Positions 51,449-61,610 of a stretch of 64,000 nt of DNA are shown here, piece after piece (positions within the stretch are counted from its first letter, which is position 1; each line of letters starts with the position of its first letter). Position numbers and translations under genes: made by a program. The notes beneath the pieces were generated by a model. It was not told where the DNA came from. It worked only from the letters and a program-made list of their open reading frames with translations, and made no database searches. This stretch comes from Flavihumibacter profundi (lineage in GTDB: Bacteria; Bacteroidota; Bacteroidia; Chitinophagales; Chitinophagaceae): contig NZ_JAIQXE010000001.1 in assembly GCF_020076305.1 (NCBI RefSeq), positions 2,071,001 through 2,135,000 of the forward strand, written 5' to 3'.

Positions 51449-54094
51449 TTATTCCCATTCCCATGCATCATCATTGATGAGTTCTGCTACCAGTGCAGTC
51501 CATCCCGTCTGATGGGATGCGCCTACACCCCTTGAATTTTCACCATGAAAATATTCATAGAACAACACCAGGTCCACATTTTCAGGGCGACGATAAAATT
51601 CAGCATGGTCCTTGTGTACAGGCCTGTTACCCATGCTATCTTTCCTGAAAATACTGATAACGCGTTTGGATAATTCATTACTTATTTCACCAAGGTTCAT
51701 CCAGTTACCCGATCCGGTTGGAAATTCCATTTTAAACTGGTCGCCATAAAACTGGTGGTATTTTTTGAGTGACTTAATTATCAGGTAATTTATTGGCAAC
51801 CAGACAGGGCCCCTCCAATTGGAATTTCCACCGAACATATTCGTTGTGGATTCGGCCGGGTCATAACCGATGTCAAAATTTTTATCACCATAGCTATAGT
51901 GCCTGGGATGCTCAAGATGGTATTTCGATAACGCACGTATGCCACCCGGAGCAAGGAACTCATTCTCATCAAATAGTGTCTTCAGTATTTTTTCAAGTTT
52001 TACCTTATGGATCAGCGTTAGTAAAACCGCCTTATCCCCTTTTCTCTCCTCATTTGGCAGAAAACGGCCCCTCACTTTCCTGTTCTCCTTAAACCATTCC
52101 GTACGTCTTTCAAAGTCTTTCAGGGCCGACAAAGTTTCACCCGAAATGACAGACACCCCGAATAAAACACTAAGTCCAACAACAGACCTTACCTGGATGG
52201 GAAATAAACCACCCCCCGGATCGATCAGTACATCATAAAAAAAGTCATCTTCCATATGCCAGAGATGTGCCTCATTAAGGGATGCGGAAATGAGCGCGAA
52301 ATGCTCATAAAATTTAGTGGCCACGTCTTCGAAAGTGCGATCAGTTTTGGCTATCTCCAGGGCAATATCCAGCATATTCAGGGCATACATGGCCATCCAG
52401 CTGGTGCCATCCACCTGCTCAAGCGTATACCCTTCCGGTATCTCATTCCGGTTAATTACGCCGATATTATCCAATCCAAGGAAGCCTCCTTCAAAGATAT
52501 TATTACCATCTTTATCTTTTCGGTTAACCCACCATGTGAAATTGATGAGCAGCTTCTGAAAAACCCTTTTAAGGAAGTCAACATCGGCCCTTCCATGAAC
52601 GGTTTTTTCTATCCTGTAAATATTCAGGCTGGACCAGGCATGAACTGGTGGATTAACATCCGAGAAATTCCATTCATAGGCAGGTAGCTGGCCCATCGGA
52701 TTCATATACCATTCCCTCATTAATAAAATCATCTGGTGTTTTGCAAAAACCGGGTCCACAAATGCCATAGTAATACAGTGAAAAGCCAAATCCCAGGAAG
52801 CATACCAGGGGTACTCCCAGGTATCCGGCATCAGAATTATATCGCGGTTATTCAAAAAACCCCATTCATTGTTCCGGCCAGACTTTCTTTCCGGAGGAGG
52901 AGGTGGCATGGATTTATCACCATTCAGCCATTCATCGACATCGTAATAATAAAACTGCTTACTCCATAACAGGCCAGCAATAGCCTGGTTCATAATTGCA
53001 GCCAGGTCAGTATCTGCATTTAAGGGTGCGATGCACTTACCGAATTCATTCTTTTCAAGGATACGTTTCTCGAAAATTTTTCCCGGATCCTCCAGTGGAG
53101 AACCAGTAACCGGTTCATTGGACAATCTCAGGTAAATCTCTTCTTTACCGCCACCACGCACATTCAACCTGTAAACAGGAGAAGCCTTGGTGCCTTCCGT
53201 TTTTCCTTGCAATAAATCAGTGTTGCCACCAGCTATCACTTCATGAAATGCATCTTTTACATAGGGATGCGGATTGGGAATCCCATATAATTTCTGCTGG
53301 TTAGTTTCATTTTCCGTGAATAGAACAATATCGGCAGGCTGGTTAAAATACAATTGGTAATTACTGAGGTGCGGATGCTTTACGGAAATATATTCACCAA
53401 ACTGGTTTTTTCCCAGCTTCAGAAGTGGCTTTTCAACATTCGGGTGAAAAGACCAGTTGTTCCTGAACCATAAGGTAGGCATCAACGTTAGTTCAGCGGT
53501 ATCGGCTCCCCGGTTGATCACGGTAATGCGGATCATTATGTCTTCAGTCGCTAACTTGGCATATTCGGTGTATATATCGAAATACCGGTTATGCTCAAAT
53601 ATTCCGGTATCCAGCAATTCATATTCAGGTTCACTTTTACCACGATGTTGGTTTACCCTTACCAGTTCATCATAGGGATAAGCATCCTGCGGATATTTAT
53701 ACAACATCCGCATATAACTATGGGTAGGTGTATTATCCAGGAAATAATACAATTCCTTGCAGTCTTCCCCATGATTTCCCTCTGCATTAGTCAACCCGAA
53801 CATTCTTTCTTTCAGGATGGGGTCCTTATGGTTCCAGAGAGCCAGGGCAAAACAGAGGTACTGGTTATAATCTGATATACCGGCAATGCCATCTTCCCCC
53901 CAGCGATAAGCTTTTGACCTTGCATGGTCGTGTGAAAGGTAATTCCAGGCATCCCCATCAGCACTATAGTCCTCACGAACTGTACCCCATTGCCGTTCAC
54001 TCAGGTAGGGCCCCCAAAGTTCGAGCGGCGTAGTTTTCCTGGCATTCTCGTCAAGCCGCTTCTGTTCATCTGTATGGAAAAGGTTTTCTTTCAT
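51449..54094 (-). CDS. GH63-like (alpha/alpha toroid) glycoside hydrolase
   Basis: An 881-residue enzyme of the MGH1/GH63-like clan. Landmarks are LWGPYLSERQWGTVREDYS near the N-terminus, a beta-sandwich up to about 330, and a large helical barrel with DTWEYPWYASWDLAFHC (acid Asp/Glu region), EWNFSDVNPPVHAW and NSNWRGPVWLPINYL. No signal peptide, so it is cytoplasmic and probably trims intracellular glucosides such as mannosylglycerate- or trehalose-type compounds; the substrate is not certain. Start ATG at 54094 (MKENLFHTDEQK) follows the diacylglycerol kinase gene by 16 bp, an operon with it. Confidence 0.88.
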   Translation of the reverse strand: MKENLFHTDEQKRLDENARKTTPLELWGPYLSERQWGTVREDYSADGDAWNYLSHDHARSKAYRWGEDGIAGISDYNQYLCFALALWNHKDPILKERMFGLTNAEGNHGEDCKELYYFLDNTPTHSYMRMLYKYPQDAYPYDELVRVNQHRGKSEPEYELLDTGIFEHNRYFDIYTEYAKLATEDIMIRITVINRGADTAELTLMPTLWFRNNWSFHPNVEKPLLKLGKNQFGEYISVKHPHLSNYQLYFNQPADIVLFTENETNQQKLYGIPNPHPYVKDAFHEVIAGGNTDLLQGKTEGTKASPVYRLNVRGGGKEEIYLRLSNEPVTGSPLEDPGKIFEKRILEKNEFGKCIAPLNADTDLAAIMNQAIAGLLWSKQFYYYDVDEWLNGDKSMPPPPPERKSGRNNEWGFLNNRDIILMPDTWEYPWYASWDLAFHCITMAFVDPVFAKHQMILLMREWYMNPMGQLPAYEWNFSDVNPPVHAWSSLNIYRIEKTVHGRADVDFLKRVFQKLLINFTWWVNRKDKDGNNIFEGGFLGLDNIGVINRNEIPEGYTLEQVDGTSWMAMYALNMLDIALEIAKTDRTFEDVATKFYEHFALISASLNEAHLWHMEDDFFYDVLIDPGGGLFPIQVRSVVGLSVLFGVSVISGETLSALKDFERRTEWFKENRKVRGRFLPNEERKGDKAVLLTLIHKVKLEKILKTLFDENEFLAPGGIRALSKYHLEHPRHYSYGDKNFDIGYDPAESTTNMFGGNSNWRGPVWLPINYLIIKSLKKYHQFYGDQFKMEFPTGSGNWMNLGEISNELSKRVISIFRKDSMGNRPVHKDHAEFYRRPENVDLVLFYEYFHGENSRGVGASHQTGWTALVAELINDDAWEWE

Positions 54095-54110
54095 GTACTT
54101 TATTTGCCGG

Positions 54111-54959
54111 TTAAAATAAAAACTGGTAGCGGCCGGGCAATATATTGCAATCGAACCGCCTGCCAAATATTAATTCCCCATCGATCTGGGCAGCAACAGT
54201 CACTGCCGTTTCAACTGTAACTGATTGAACAGCCTGGTGATGAATAAATGGAAGTTGCAGGTGACTGCCCTTCCTGATGGAAGGAAGTGCAAAGAGTCGT
54301 TTAAGTCGCGAAAGAGGCTGGCAGGTAATTAAATTAAGTTTCCCATCACAGGAGTCAGCCATGGGTGAAACCACAAACCCGCCGCCGGTAGCAGGGGCAT
54401 TACTTAACAAAACCAGCAGCAGCCTGCCACAAATTGTCGGTTGATGGTCCACGTGAATAGTATATTCGGGCTCAATAAAAGAGAATATATTTTTTATGAT
54501 GGCAGTATAATAGCCCAGGAAGCTACCCATCCACCGGATGGTATTCATATTTTTAAGCACCTGCCCATCGAAACCGATACCGACGGTATTAACAAAGAGC
54601 TGGCCGTTACAGATGCCTGCATCAACGGGCCTTGGGGATGCATTTAAAATAATATTGACCATTTCTTCCGTTGAAGCAGCGCCATAGAGGTGCGTGGCAA
54701 AGTCGTTACCTGTTCCTCCCTTAAAGAGGGCGAGTGGCAGGTTCGCCTGTGGGAAATGATTAATGAAATAATTAAGGGTGCCATCGCCACCTATGAGCCA
54801 GACAGCTGAGAATTTTGAATAATCAATCGGCCATTCATTTGTAAATGCCTGGTAAGGAATCGCTTTTGCATTTAGCAAGGTGATGATGGAACGGAGGATC
54901 TTACCGGATTTGTTTTTTCCGGCCCTGGGGTTCAAGAGTATGCCGATGGGCAAATGCAA
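54111..54959 (-). CDS. Diacylglycerol/lipid kinase family protein
   Basis: A 282-residue member of the DAGK catalytic-domain family (YegS/DgkB-like). ILLNPRAGKNKSGKI opens it, then the nucleotide motif IGGDGTLNYF and FKGGTGNDFA, and a C-terminal beta-sandwich with QIDGELIF, where the acidic pair binds metal. It phosphorylates diacylglycerol or another membrane lipid at the cytoplasmic face. It is co-transcribed with the glycosidase gene; the pairing suggests glycolipid or lipid-linked sugar turnover, which is speculation. Confidence 0.9.
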   Translation of the reverse strand: MHLPIGILLNPRAGKNKSGKILRSIITLLNAKAIPYQAFTNEWPIDYSKFSAVWLIGGDGTLNYFINHFPQANLPLALFKGGTGNDFATHLYGAASTEEMVNIILNASPRPVDAGICNGQLFVNTVGIGFDGQVLKNMNTIRWMGSFLGYYTAIIKNIFSFIEPEYTIHVDHQPTICGRLLLVLLSNAPATGGGFVVSPMADSCDGKLNLITCQPLSRLKRLFALPSIRKGSHLQLPFIHHQAVQSVTVETAVTVAAQIDGELIFGRRFDCNILPGRYQFLF

Positions 54960-55275
54960 ATGCTTTTAGTATTTCCCGGTAAGCTACTATATTTTATATT
55001 TTCTTTCATCAGGCTAAATACCAAAGCCGAACCAGAACCAGGATATCCCGTACGATAGTCCGCCATTGCTGATTAATGTACCGTTAAAAATCTGTTCGCC
55101 CGTAAAGTGTGGGGTGCAACGCGGGAACCTATTTTTTGACCGAGGGCTTCACCTTCCATGCATTGGGTTTGCTTTGATCAATGAGTTTACCCGCAATTTG
55201 ATTCCAGCCGAATGCCGAATTCTAAAGCCCACCCGAAGCAATACAAACAGCAGATCCTAAACGTTTAATCACTTT
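54960..55275. other. Gene-free stretch downstream of the haloperoxidase remnant
   Basis: No intact gene or RNA seen. Several short minus-strand frames (for example one ending SNGGLSYGISWFWFGFGI) look like pieces of eroded coding sequence, which fits with the adjacent remnant. Confidence 0.4.
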
Positions 55276-55533
55276 TTAATCCCTGGCATATTCCGGGCTA
55301 TTAATGTTATAAGGAGGCCGTACGGAAAACTGCGTACTATTCTGAATACCGAAAGTTTTGATCTCCCCCCATCCCGGAGAATCACAAAAGCCAATGAAAG
55401 TTGGTCCATCAAATGGAGCCGTAAACCCGTATTGGCCTGGCAGGGTTCCTGGTGTAACGGGAAATAGCGCATCGGCAATGCCATCATTGGCCTTGCTTTG
55501 TAAAACAGCCCATGCTGCACTATTGAAATTCAT
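55276..55533 (-). pseudogene. Remnant of a vanadium-dependent haloperoxidase / PAP2-family gene
   Basis: An 85-codon fragment contains LFPVTPGTLPGQYGFTAPFDG, then FCDSPGWGEIKTFGI and TQFSVRPPYNINSPEYARD. This is the internal pattern of secreted haloperoxidase-like PAP2 proteins (tppf ... WG ... kpF ... sQFrp.pP ... eYA), which continue with the catalytic domain. Here the frame stops directly after EYARD, and the N-terminal part and signal are also missing. Downstream (about 55010-55275) only short frames occur, one reading GEALGQKIGS like the family's C-terminal end. A decayed gene, not functional. Confidence 0.55.
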
Positions 55534-55636
55534 GAAGATTTAGCATTGCCATCAGGTATCGCAGCAAGCGATTGAATATTCAGGCTTTACATGTAATCCT
55601 GTACAGGTTGTGTGTAAAAAATGATGTGCAGGGATA

Positions 55637-56104
55637 TTATCGGAGTGGATTATAATTGACAAATACTGAATCTGCGAAAGGTGTGTTTCCCGGTACCTTT
55701 TGAATCCACCATAACGAAATTGCTTTCGGCCTGCTGCTCGTATTTCCTGGTATATAATAATAGCCTGAGTCCCTTTGAAGGGAAATGGTGCCATTAAATG
55801 CCTTTTCCAAATTTCCCCCGGAGTTCACAAAGACACTGACAATATTTTCTGGCAGGAAATCCTGAAACTGATCAAAAGAAGGCGACCAACACCAGTATAA
55901 TGAATCTTCGCCAGGCCCTCCAGAATATGGATAGGCCTCCCAGCCTTCAGATTTATAACTAATGGTTTTTATCGAATCCCGGTTAACTGCCGTTGTATCT
56001 GTAACCTGCACACCAGTATCGGAATTGTTCACCATAGAAGATTCTTTGGAACATCCCCATATGACCAGCAATATGGTGGTGATAAGCAATGCATTATTTT
56101 TCAT
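55637..56104 (-). CDS. Hypothetical lipoprotein
   Basis: A 155-residue protein with a lipoprotein signal (MKNNALLITTILLVIWGC, Cys about residue 18). The mature part is polar, with aromatic beta-like segments (SLYWCWSPSFDQFQDF, GYYYIPGNT, AISLWWIQKVPG). No family is recognised. It stands alone between a remnant and a two-component pair. Outer-membrane or periplasmic location is likely. Confidence 0.75.
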   Translation of the reverse strand: MKNNALLITTILLVIWGCSKESSMVNNSDTGVQVTDTTAVNRDSIKTISYKSEGWEAYPYSGGPGEDSLYWCWSPSFDQFQDFLPENIVSVFVNSGGNLEKAFNGTISLQRDSGYYYIPGNTSSRPKAISLWWIQKVPGNTPFADSVFVNYNPLR

Positions 56105-56325
56105 GGCGGAGCATTTACCTGGCAGAAAATTACGGGATCAAATGCCAGCAACAATCACCAAATCTATTAAGCACATCATCCGGCGACAGTCAATTATTAA
56201 AGAAGTTAAACTTCATCTAAACCGGAATTTCGTTGTTAATCGAAAAACCATGCAGTTCATCATTTTGAGGGCCTGCAGCTTTAATTAGTGCACCCAAATC
56301 GTTAAATTGTAGTAACACCCAGATT

Positions 56326-57438
56326 ATGGAAAGGTATAAGGAGAATCCCTTTGTGTTTTCGCCAAAATACAGGCTGTTGCGTCATGTTGTTTTCTGGATT
56401 ACCCATATTTTGATTTTCTCCTTCCTTTTCAAATTGCCTGAACTGTCTTATTGGAAGATGCACCTGCTGTCAACTTTATGGGTGCCGGCATTTATCCTGT
56501 ATAGTTACCCTGTCATGTATTGGTTCATCCCGGGTTTCCTGCTCAAAGAAAAATACCCGGCCTTCGTGGCCATTCTGATCTGCTGGTCAATATTCGGCTA
56601 CTTCCTTAACTACCTTTTCAGAAGTTATATACTATTCCCTGTTTCGGATTACTTAGATAATCCCTCTATTTCAAGGAATCCATGGGCTGCAGGCAGCTTC
56701 CTGTCGATGAATGTGATGGCGGGCTTTGGATCAATGATCGTACTTTTTAAATACTGGTTTCAGAAACAAAAGGAATTTCTTTCCGCGGAAAAAGAAAAAG
56801 CAAATGCAGAATTGCAATTGCTGAAAGCACAGGTTCATCCCCATTTCCTGTTGAACACCCTGAACAACATCTATTCCTTTTCCCTGCAAAGTTCAGAGAA
56901 AACGCCTAAAATGGTACTTGACCTGACATCTTTGCTTGGTTACATCCTGTATGAGTGCAGGGCAAACGAGGTATTGCTGGAAAAAGAATTGAATATAATG
57001 AAGAATTATATTGACCTGGAAAAAGAACGCTACGCCAACAAACTGGAAATATCCGTTAATATCGAAGGGGATATCCGGCATAAATTCATTGCCCCCCTGC
57101 TCCTGTTACCCTTCCTTGAGAATGCATTTAAACATGGCACTTCAGAAGTCCTCGAAGCCCCCTGGTTAAGTATGGATATTGCAGTCAAAAACAATACCCT
57201 TCTGTGTAAAATTGTTAACAGCAAAAATGAGATGACGAATGCTGGCAAGCAAGGTATTGGTATCGGCAATGTGCAGAAAAGGCTTCAATATTTATATCCC
57301 GGCAAACATGAACTGAAACTGTCAGATGAAGGGGATTTCTTCGTAGTAGCATTATCCATTGACCTGTCTGCCGGTACATCCGGACCAGTTATCAGTCAAA
57401 ATCCCATTGATCATCATCTTCAAAATTTACCCGTATGA
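56326..57438 (+). CDS. LytS-type sensor histidine kinase, four membrane segments
   Basis: A 370-residue kinase with four membrane helices (about 17-38, 50-75, 82-105, 125-147), a short coiled coil, then the His_kinase domain LLKAQVHPHFLLNTLNN with phosphorylated His173, N box PFLENAFKHGT and G box GIGIGNVQKRLQYL. Smaller and simpler than the kinase at 25279. It overlaps its regulator by 4 bp (ATGA), so the pair is translationally coupled. Stimulus unknown. Confidence 0.94.
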   Translation: MERYKENPFVFSPKYRLLRHVVFWITHILIFSFLFKLPELSYWKMHLLSTLWVPAFILYSYPVMYWFIPGFLLKEKYPAFVAILICWSIFGYFLNYLFRSYILFPVSDYLDNPSISRNPWAAGSFLSMNVMAGFGSMIVLFKYWFQKQKEFLSAEKEKANAELQLLKAQVHPHFLLNTLNNIYSFSLQSSEKTPKMVLDLTSLLGYILYECRANEVLLEKELNIMKNYIDLEKERYANKLEISVNIEGDIRHKFIAPLLLLPFLENAFKHGTSEVLEAPWLSMDIAVKNNTLLCKIVNSKNEMTNAGKQGIGIGNVQKRLQYLYPGKHELKLSDEGDFFVVALSIDLSAGTSGPVISQNPIDHHLQNLPV

Positions 57439-58148
57439 AAATTAAATGTTTACTGATAGATGATGAACCGCCTGCATTAAAAATCCTGCAAAACTATATT
57501 TCCAATGTGAAGGGATTCGAGATTGTTGGTATGTGCAAGAATGCTATTGAAGCCCTTGATGTGATTCACGACAAAACGGTTGACCTTATCTTCCTGGATA
57601 TAAAGATGCCTAAGTTATTAGGTACTGAATTTATAAAAAGCCTTGCCGTTCCGCCTATGTTCATTTTTGTTACGGCATACCGGGACTATGCCGCGGACAG
57701 TTATGAACTGGATGCCGTTGATTACCTGGTAAAGCCGGTATCATTTGAGCGTTTTATGAAATCCATATCCAGGGTTAAAAAACTGATGGGGCATACAATA
57801 CAGGAGCAAACCCACACTTATTCGGAAAACCCCGCAGCCTTTGTATACCTGAAGGTGGATAAAAACATGCAGAAGATTTTAATTAACGAAATCCAATATA
57901 TCGAAAGCTGGCGCGATTATGTAAAAGTATATTTAACCACCGGTAAAACTTTCCTGGTCAGGCAATCCATCAGTTCAATAGAAAACCTCTTATCAGAACA
58001 CAGCTTCCTTCGGGTGCACCGATCCTATATGGTTTCCATCAAAAAGATTTCAGGATATAACCATGCAACTGTCCAGTTAGGATCACTAGAGATTCCAATC
58101 GGCCGCTTATATAAGCAACATGTGCTGGATGTGATAAATACCCGCTAA
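57435..58148 (+). CDS. LytTR-family response regulator
   Basis: A 237-residue regulator with receiver domain (Asp55 in FLDIKMP; YLVKPVSF) and LytTR DNA-binding domain (about 135-237; QKILINEIQYIESWRDYV, SFLRVHRSYMV). Partner of the preceding kinase. Third LytTR protein in the window; the convergent TonB receptor after 7 bp is a possible but unproven target. Confidence 0.95.
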   Translation: MKIKCLLIDDEPPALKILQNYISNVKGFEIVGMCKNAIEALDVIHDKTVDLIFLDIKMPKLLGTEFIKSLAVPPMFIFVTAYRDYAADSYELDAVDYLVKPVSFERFMKSISRVKKLMGHTIQEQTHTYSENPAAFVYLKVDKNMQKILINEIQYIESWRDYVKVYLTTGKTFLVRQSISSIENLLSEHSFLRVHRSYMVSIKKISGYNHATVQLGSLEIPIGRLYKQHVLDVINTR

Positions 58149-58155
58149 ATAATAA

Positions 58156-61100
58156 TCAGTTGAAGCCAATCCTTATACCCAGCTGTGCAATCCAATATGC
58201 GCTGCTACCGGGCGCTGTACTGGTCTGGATACCATAAACCCTGGTATCGACGGGATTGAACTGGTATTGGGGTGTCAGGTTATTCGGGTCAGCGTATCCT
58301 GCAAATGTGATCAGCGGATAATTATCGAATGCCAGGTAATATGTCCTGCCCCAGTTTTTATTCAGCATATTAGTGAAATTAAATACATCGAAAATAACAC
58401 TGACCATTGTTCCATTTTTGCGGATAGGAAACCTGAAATCCTGTTGTATCCTGATATCCACAATATTTGAAAAAGGCAAGCGAGCCCCGTTCCTGGCAGC
58501 AAATTCCCCCCTGTGTTTATTCAGGTAAATATCCTGTTCAATGAATTGATTTAATAAAAATTTCTGCTGTTGGCCGGAATAAGTAATCCCATTAACGGTA
58601 TTGTCAATGAAGATCATTTTATCCAAATCAGCAGGAGTGGGTATATAAATAAGGTCAAAATTCGTTTGATGGTTATCGTTGATCATTGAGCCGGCATATA
58701 CATAACTATATGGTTGTCCTGATTGCCCATTATAAAATATGGTGAAAGAAGTTGCCATGCGGTTATGGTCATACTGTATTTTCTTTATGAGGCAACTGTA
58801 AATGCGGTGGCCCAAATCCATATCTGAAACCGACCTGGCAGTGTAGTTTTTACCATTTACCGTTTCGCTTTGTCCCCATTGTGTATCAATAGGACCAGCT
58901 GTAGCGGTTGGTTCAAACAAGGCCATAGAACGGCCGTAACTGTATCCAACCATCCAGGTAAAATCATGCCTGAAAGTTTTTTCAAGGTTGGCTGATACAT
59001 TATAGGAATATCCTTCAGGACCATGATTGTTAGACAGCAAATGAATGCTGGTATAAGGATTGCTGCCATCCGGCAATAATGGGATCAGGCCTGTTTCTGT
59101 ATTTACAGCATACACCCATCTTTGGCCAGGAGCAGCCGATTGCCGGGTTGGGGGAAGCAGGTTAATATTTGTGATTGTCCATTCCCGGATATTCCTGCTA
59201 TACAGGAATGCGGTTGTAAAGGCCCAGCCCCCTGACCATTTCTTTTCAAACGCAAGGGAGGTACGGAATACAGCCGGATATTTGAAATGACGCGCCACCA
59301 GTACAGGACTTCCCTTGGCTGTTTCGGAAGATAGTCCGAGTGATGCATAATCTGGTTGCGCATAAGGATCAGGCACGAAATGCAGGTTATAGTTTTGCGG
59401 CCTGATATCTAAATTACCCAAGGCTGAATTATAGATACCTGATGCCCATAAATTCAGGATATGCCCGGTAAAGAACCCTGCGCCGCCTTGTATAGTTATT
59501 TTCCGGTCAGGCATGCGGAAGTTGAAGCCGATTCTCGGGTTAACCTGGTAGTCGGGTTGCATGGTTGTGCCTGACCTGGCCCCTTCGGGATCATAGTATT
59601 GCGAAATAATATTAATTGCAGTATCATTAAAGAAATTGTCTGCCGGATATGATTTAGGCAGGGCGTTGGCGTCAATCCTGAGCCCTAAATTAACATGCAG
59701 GTTATTACTTATGGAAATTTCATCATTGAGAAAAAATCCTGCCCTGCGGGTGGTGTAGCCTGATCCTGTGACTGCTGTTTCCGATTTAGGATAACTACCA
59801 GGTATAAACGACCTGTTATACCTTGACGGATAAGCATTGATTAAAAAATCATTCAGGTTCCGGAACTGGTAAGCACCAAAATAAGCCGGGATGACCAGGT
59901 CATTAATATCCGTGAAGTCCAGGTCCAACCCGGTAGCCAGCAAATGCCTGCCCATTACTATTTTCACGGTATTCAGGATAGCGAGGTCGGAAGCTTTAAA
60001 TAAGCTAAACTGGGATGCGGCATGACTGCCAAAAAAAATCCTGCCCGGACCATCGGCTATGGTTACCTGCGGAAACGCTTCTCCAAGCGGCGCCCGGTCA
60101 TCTTGTTCATTCGTATAAGCAATGAGCAGGCGATTAGTTACATCATGACCGAAATAGTGTCTCCATTCAAGGGAAGCGGCATGGGTGCGTGCTGGTACAA
60201 TGAATCCGTTATTTTCAAAGGCAACAAGGTTAGTGCCGCTTTGCCTGTGGGTTGTTTTTTCAGCCAGGTTGAACCGGTATGAAAAGGTGAATTTATCCAT
60301 TTGGGAAAGGTTCCAGTCAATTTTTAATAAAGTCCTTGTAGCGTTTACCGCTTCATTTGCAACCGTGTAACTACCGGGATCATAGTAATAACGTTGCTTT
60401 AATGTATCAGCAAGTGCCTGGAGCTGAAAGGCATTGGTTAGTCCATGGTAAGCTGACATATCAAATGACTGGGGATTTGATTCCAGTTGTCTTTCAATGG
60501 AAAGGAAATAGAAGAGTTTATTTTTCAGGATGGGGCCACTGGTCCAAATACCGGCAGTCTGGTTGAAGAAGGGTGAAAGTTTCGGGGACATGCCAGCAAG
60601 GTCTTCGTTGCGGAAATAATACCAGGCTGCAGCCTTTGGGGAATTGCTGCCAGACCTTGTGATGGCATTAATACTGCCACCCGTAAAATTGCTGTACTGC
60701 ACATCATAAGGAGCCAATAAAACCCGGATTTCTTCCAGTGCTTCCATTGCAATTGGAGGAGTATTAGTCTGTCCCCCGCTGGTGCCGCTTAAAGCAATCC
60801 CCAGGATATCGTTATTATTAGCGCCGTCAATAAAAAATGCGTTGAACCTGTTATTTTGGCCAGCCAGGGAGATCATACCATCACCATTTACTTTGGATTG
60901 TGGAACCATTCGAATATAATCCTGCAGGTTGCGGGATATGGAAGGTAAGGCAGCCATCAGATTTTGTGAGATAGTCAATTCAGTACCGGGGGCATTCCCG
61001 GACCTGGGAGGTGCGGTAACCACTGCTTCGGGGAGTTGGGTTGGATTTTTGTACAGCACATATTCAAAAAGTTCACCAGAGCCCTGTTCAAAGAAGTGGC

Positions 61101-61437
61101 TGGTGGAATTGAATGCCAGGAACAGGTTTGATTTTTTTAATGGTTCAAAGCCGACAAAACTTATAATAATTGTGTAGGGGCCACCAGGCCGCAGATCGGC
61201 CAGAAAGAACTGACCATCATTACGTGTTTGTGTAACAAAGGTATTGTTGGTGGTTTCGTTGATAATTGTAACGGAAGCGCCCGGTAGGGGTTCAAGCAAG
61301 CCTGATTTGACCCTTCCGGTCAATTGGCTATTTGTTTCCTGGGAAAGGCAAAAAGCAGGAAGCAGTAAGAACAGGAAGGGGCCAACCAGCGAAGCGGGGG
61401 GAAGAAACAATTTCCTTTTACAAGAATCCGGTTTCAT
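58156..61437 (-). CDS. Oar-like TonB-dependent receptor with carboxypeptidase-regulatory domain
   Basis: A 1093-residue outer-membrane protein. Signal peptide (about 1-32, ending CLSQ), carboxypeptidase-regulatory-like domain (about 36-125; TGRVKSGLLEPLPGASVTI, NDGQFFLADLRPG), a plug (about 140-265; SLAGQNNRFNAFFIDGANNN) and a large barrel ending in WIAQLGIRIGFN. The plug and barrel resemble the Oar class (Myxococcus Oar and Bacteroidota homologues), which export or import unknown ligands. No SusD partner is adjacent, so it is not a polysaccharide-utilisation pair. Start at 61437; the rRNA operon terminator lies upstream. Confidence 0.9.
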   Translation of the reverse strand: MKPDSCKRKLFLPPASLVGPFLFLLLPAFCLSQETNSQLTGRVKSGLLEPLPGASVTIINETTNNTFVTQTRNDGQFFLADLRPGGPYTIIISFVGFEPLKKSNLFLAFNSTSHFFEQGSGELFEYVLYKNPTQLPEAVVTAPPRSGNAPGTELTISQNLMAALPSISRNLQDYIRMVPQSKVNGDGMISLAGQNNRFNAFFIDGANNNDILGIALSGTSGGQTNTPPIAMEALEEIRVLLAPYDVQYSNFTGGSINAITRSGSNSPKAAAWYYFRNEDLAGMSPKLSPFFNQTAGIWTSGPILKNKLFYFLSIERQLESNPQSFDMSAYHGLTNAFQLQALADTLKQRYYYDPGSYTVANEAVNATRTLLKIDWNLSQMDKFTFSYRFNLAEKTTHRQSGTNLVAFENNGFIVPARTHAASLEWRHYFGHDVTNRLLIAYTNEQDDRAPLGEAFPQVTIADGPGRIFFGSHAASQFSLFKASDLAILNTVKIVMGRHLLATGLDLDFTDINDLVIPAYFGAYQFRNLNDFLINAYPSRYNRSFIPGSYPKSETAVTGSGYTTRRAGFFLNDEISISNNLHVNLGLRIDANALPKSYPADNFFNDTAINIISQYYDPEGARSGTTMQPDYQVNPRIGFNFRMPDRKITIQGGAGFFTGHILNLWASGIYNSALGNLDIRPQNYNLHFVPDPYAQPDYASLGLSSETAKGSPVLVARHFKYPAVFRTSLAFEKKWSGGWAFTTAFLYSRNIREWTITNINLLPPTRQSAAPGQRWVYAVNTETGLIPLLPDGSNPYTSIHLLSNNHGPEGYSYNVSANLEKTFRHDFTWMVGYSYGRSMALFEPTATAGPIDTQWGQSETVNGKNYTARSVSDMDLGHRIYSCLIKKIQYDHNRMATSFTIFYNGQSGQPYSYVYAGSMINDNHQTNFDLIYIPTPADLDKMIFIDNTVNGITYSGQQQKFLLNQFIEQDIYLNKHRGEFAARNGARLPFSNIVDIRIQQDFRFPIRKNGTMVSVIFDVFNFTNMLNKNWGRTYYLAFDNYPLITFAGYADPNNLTPQYQFNPVDTRVYGIQTSTAPGSSAYWIAQLGIRIGFN

Positions 61438-61573
61438 GGAAAGGCTGGTTCGGGGAATAACCTTAAGCTAAAAAAAAGATCTGGAAAAAGGAGGGTAATT
61501 CAGTGTATTTCATCGGTAAAAACAATGTTTCGTCGAAAAACCACTTATTGGGAATATTGGGAGATAGGTACAA

Positions 61574-61605
61574 TAAAAAAGCCTCACGATAAACGTGAGG
61601 CTTTT
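61574..61605 (-). terminator. Terminator of the rRNA operon
   Basis: AAAAGCCTCACG and CGTGAGGCTTTT form a perfect 12-bp stem with loop ATAAA, followed on the minus strand by a T tract, 6 bp after the 5S gene. Confidence 0.95.
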
Positions 61606-61610
61606 AAAGA

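Noticed and set aside
51939..52687. Plus-strand frames within the glycosidase gene (99-143 codons)
   Set aside because: They lie opposite a long gene with clear family motifs and show no own motifs.
58156..61437. SusC of a polysaccharide-utilisation locus
   Set aside because: No SusD-like gene is adjacent and the plug resembles Oar-type receptors.
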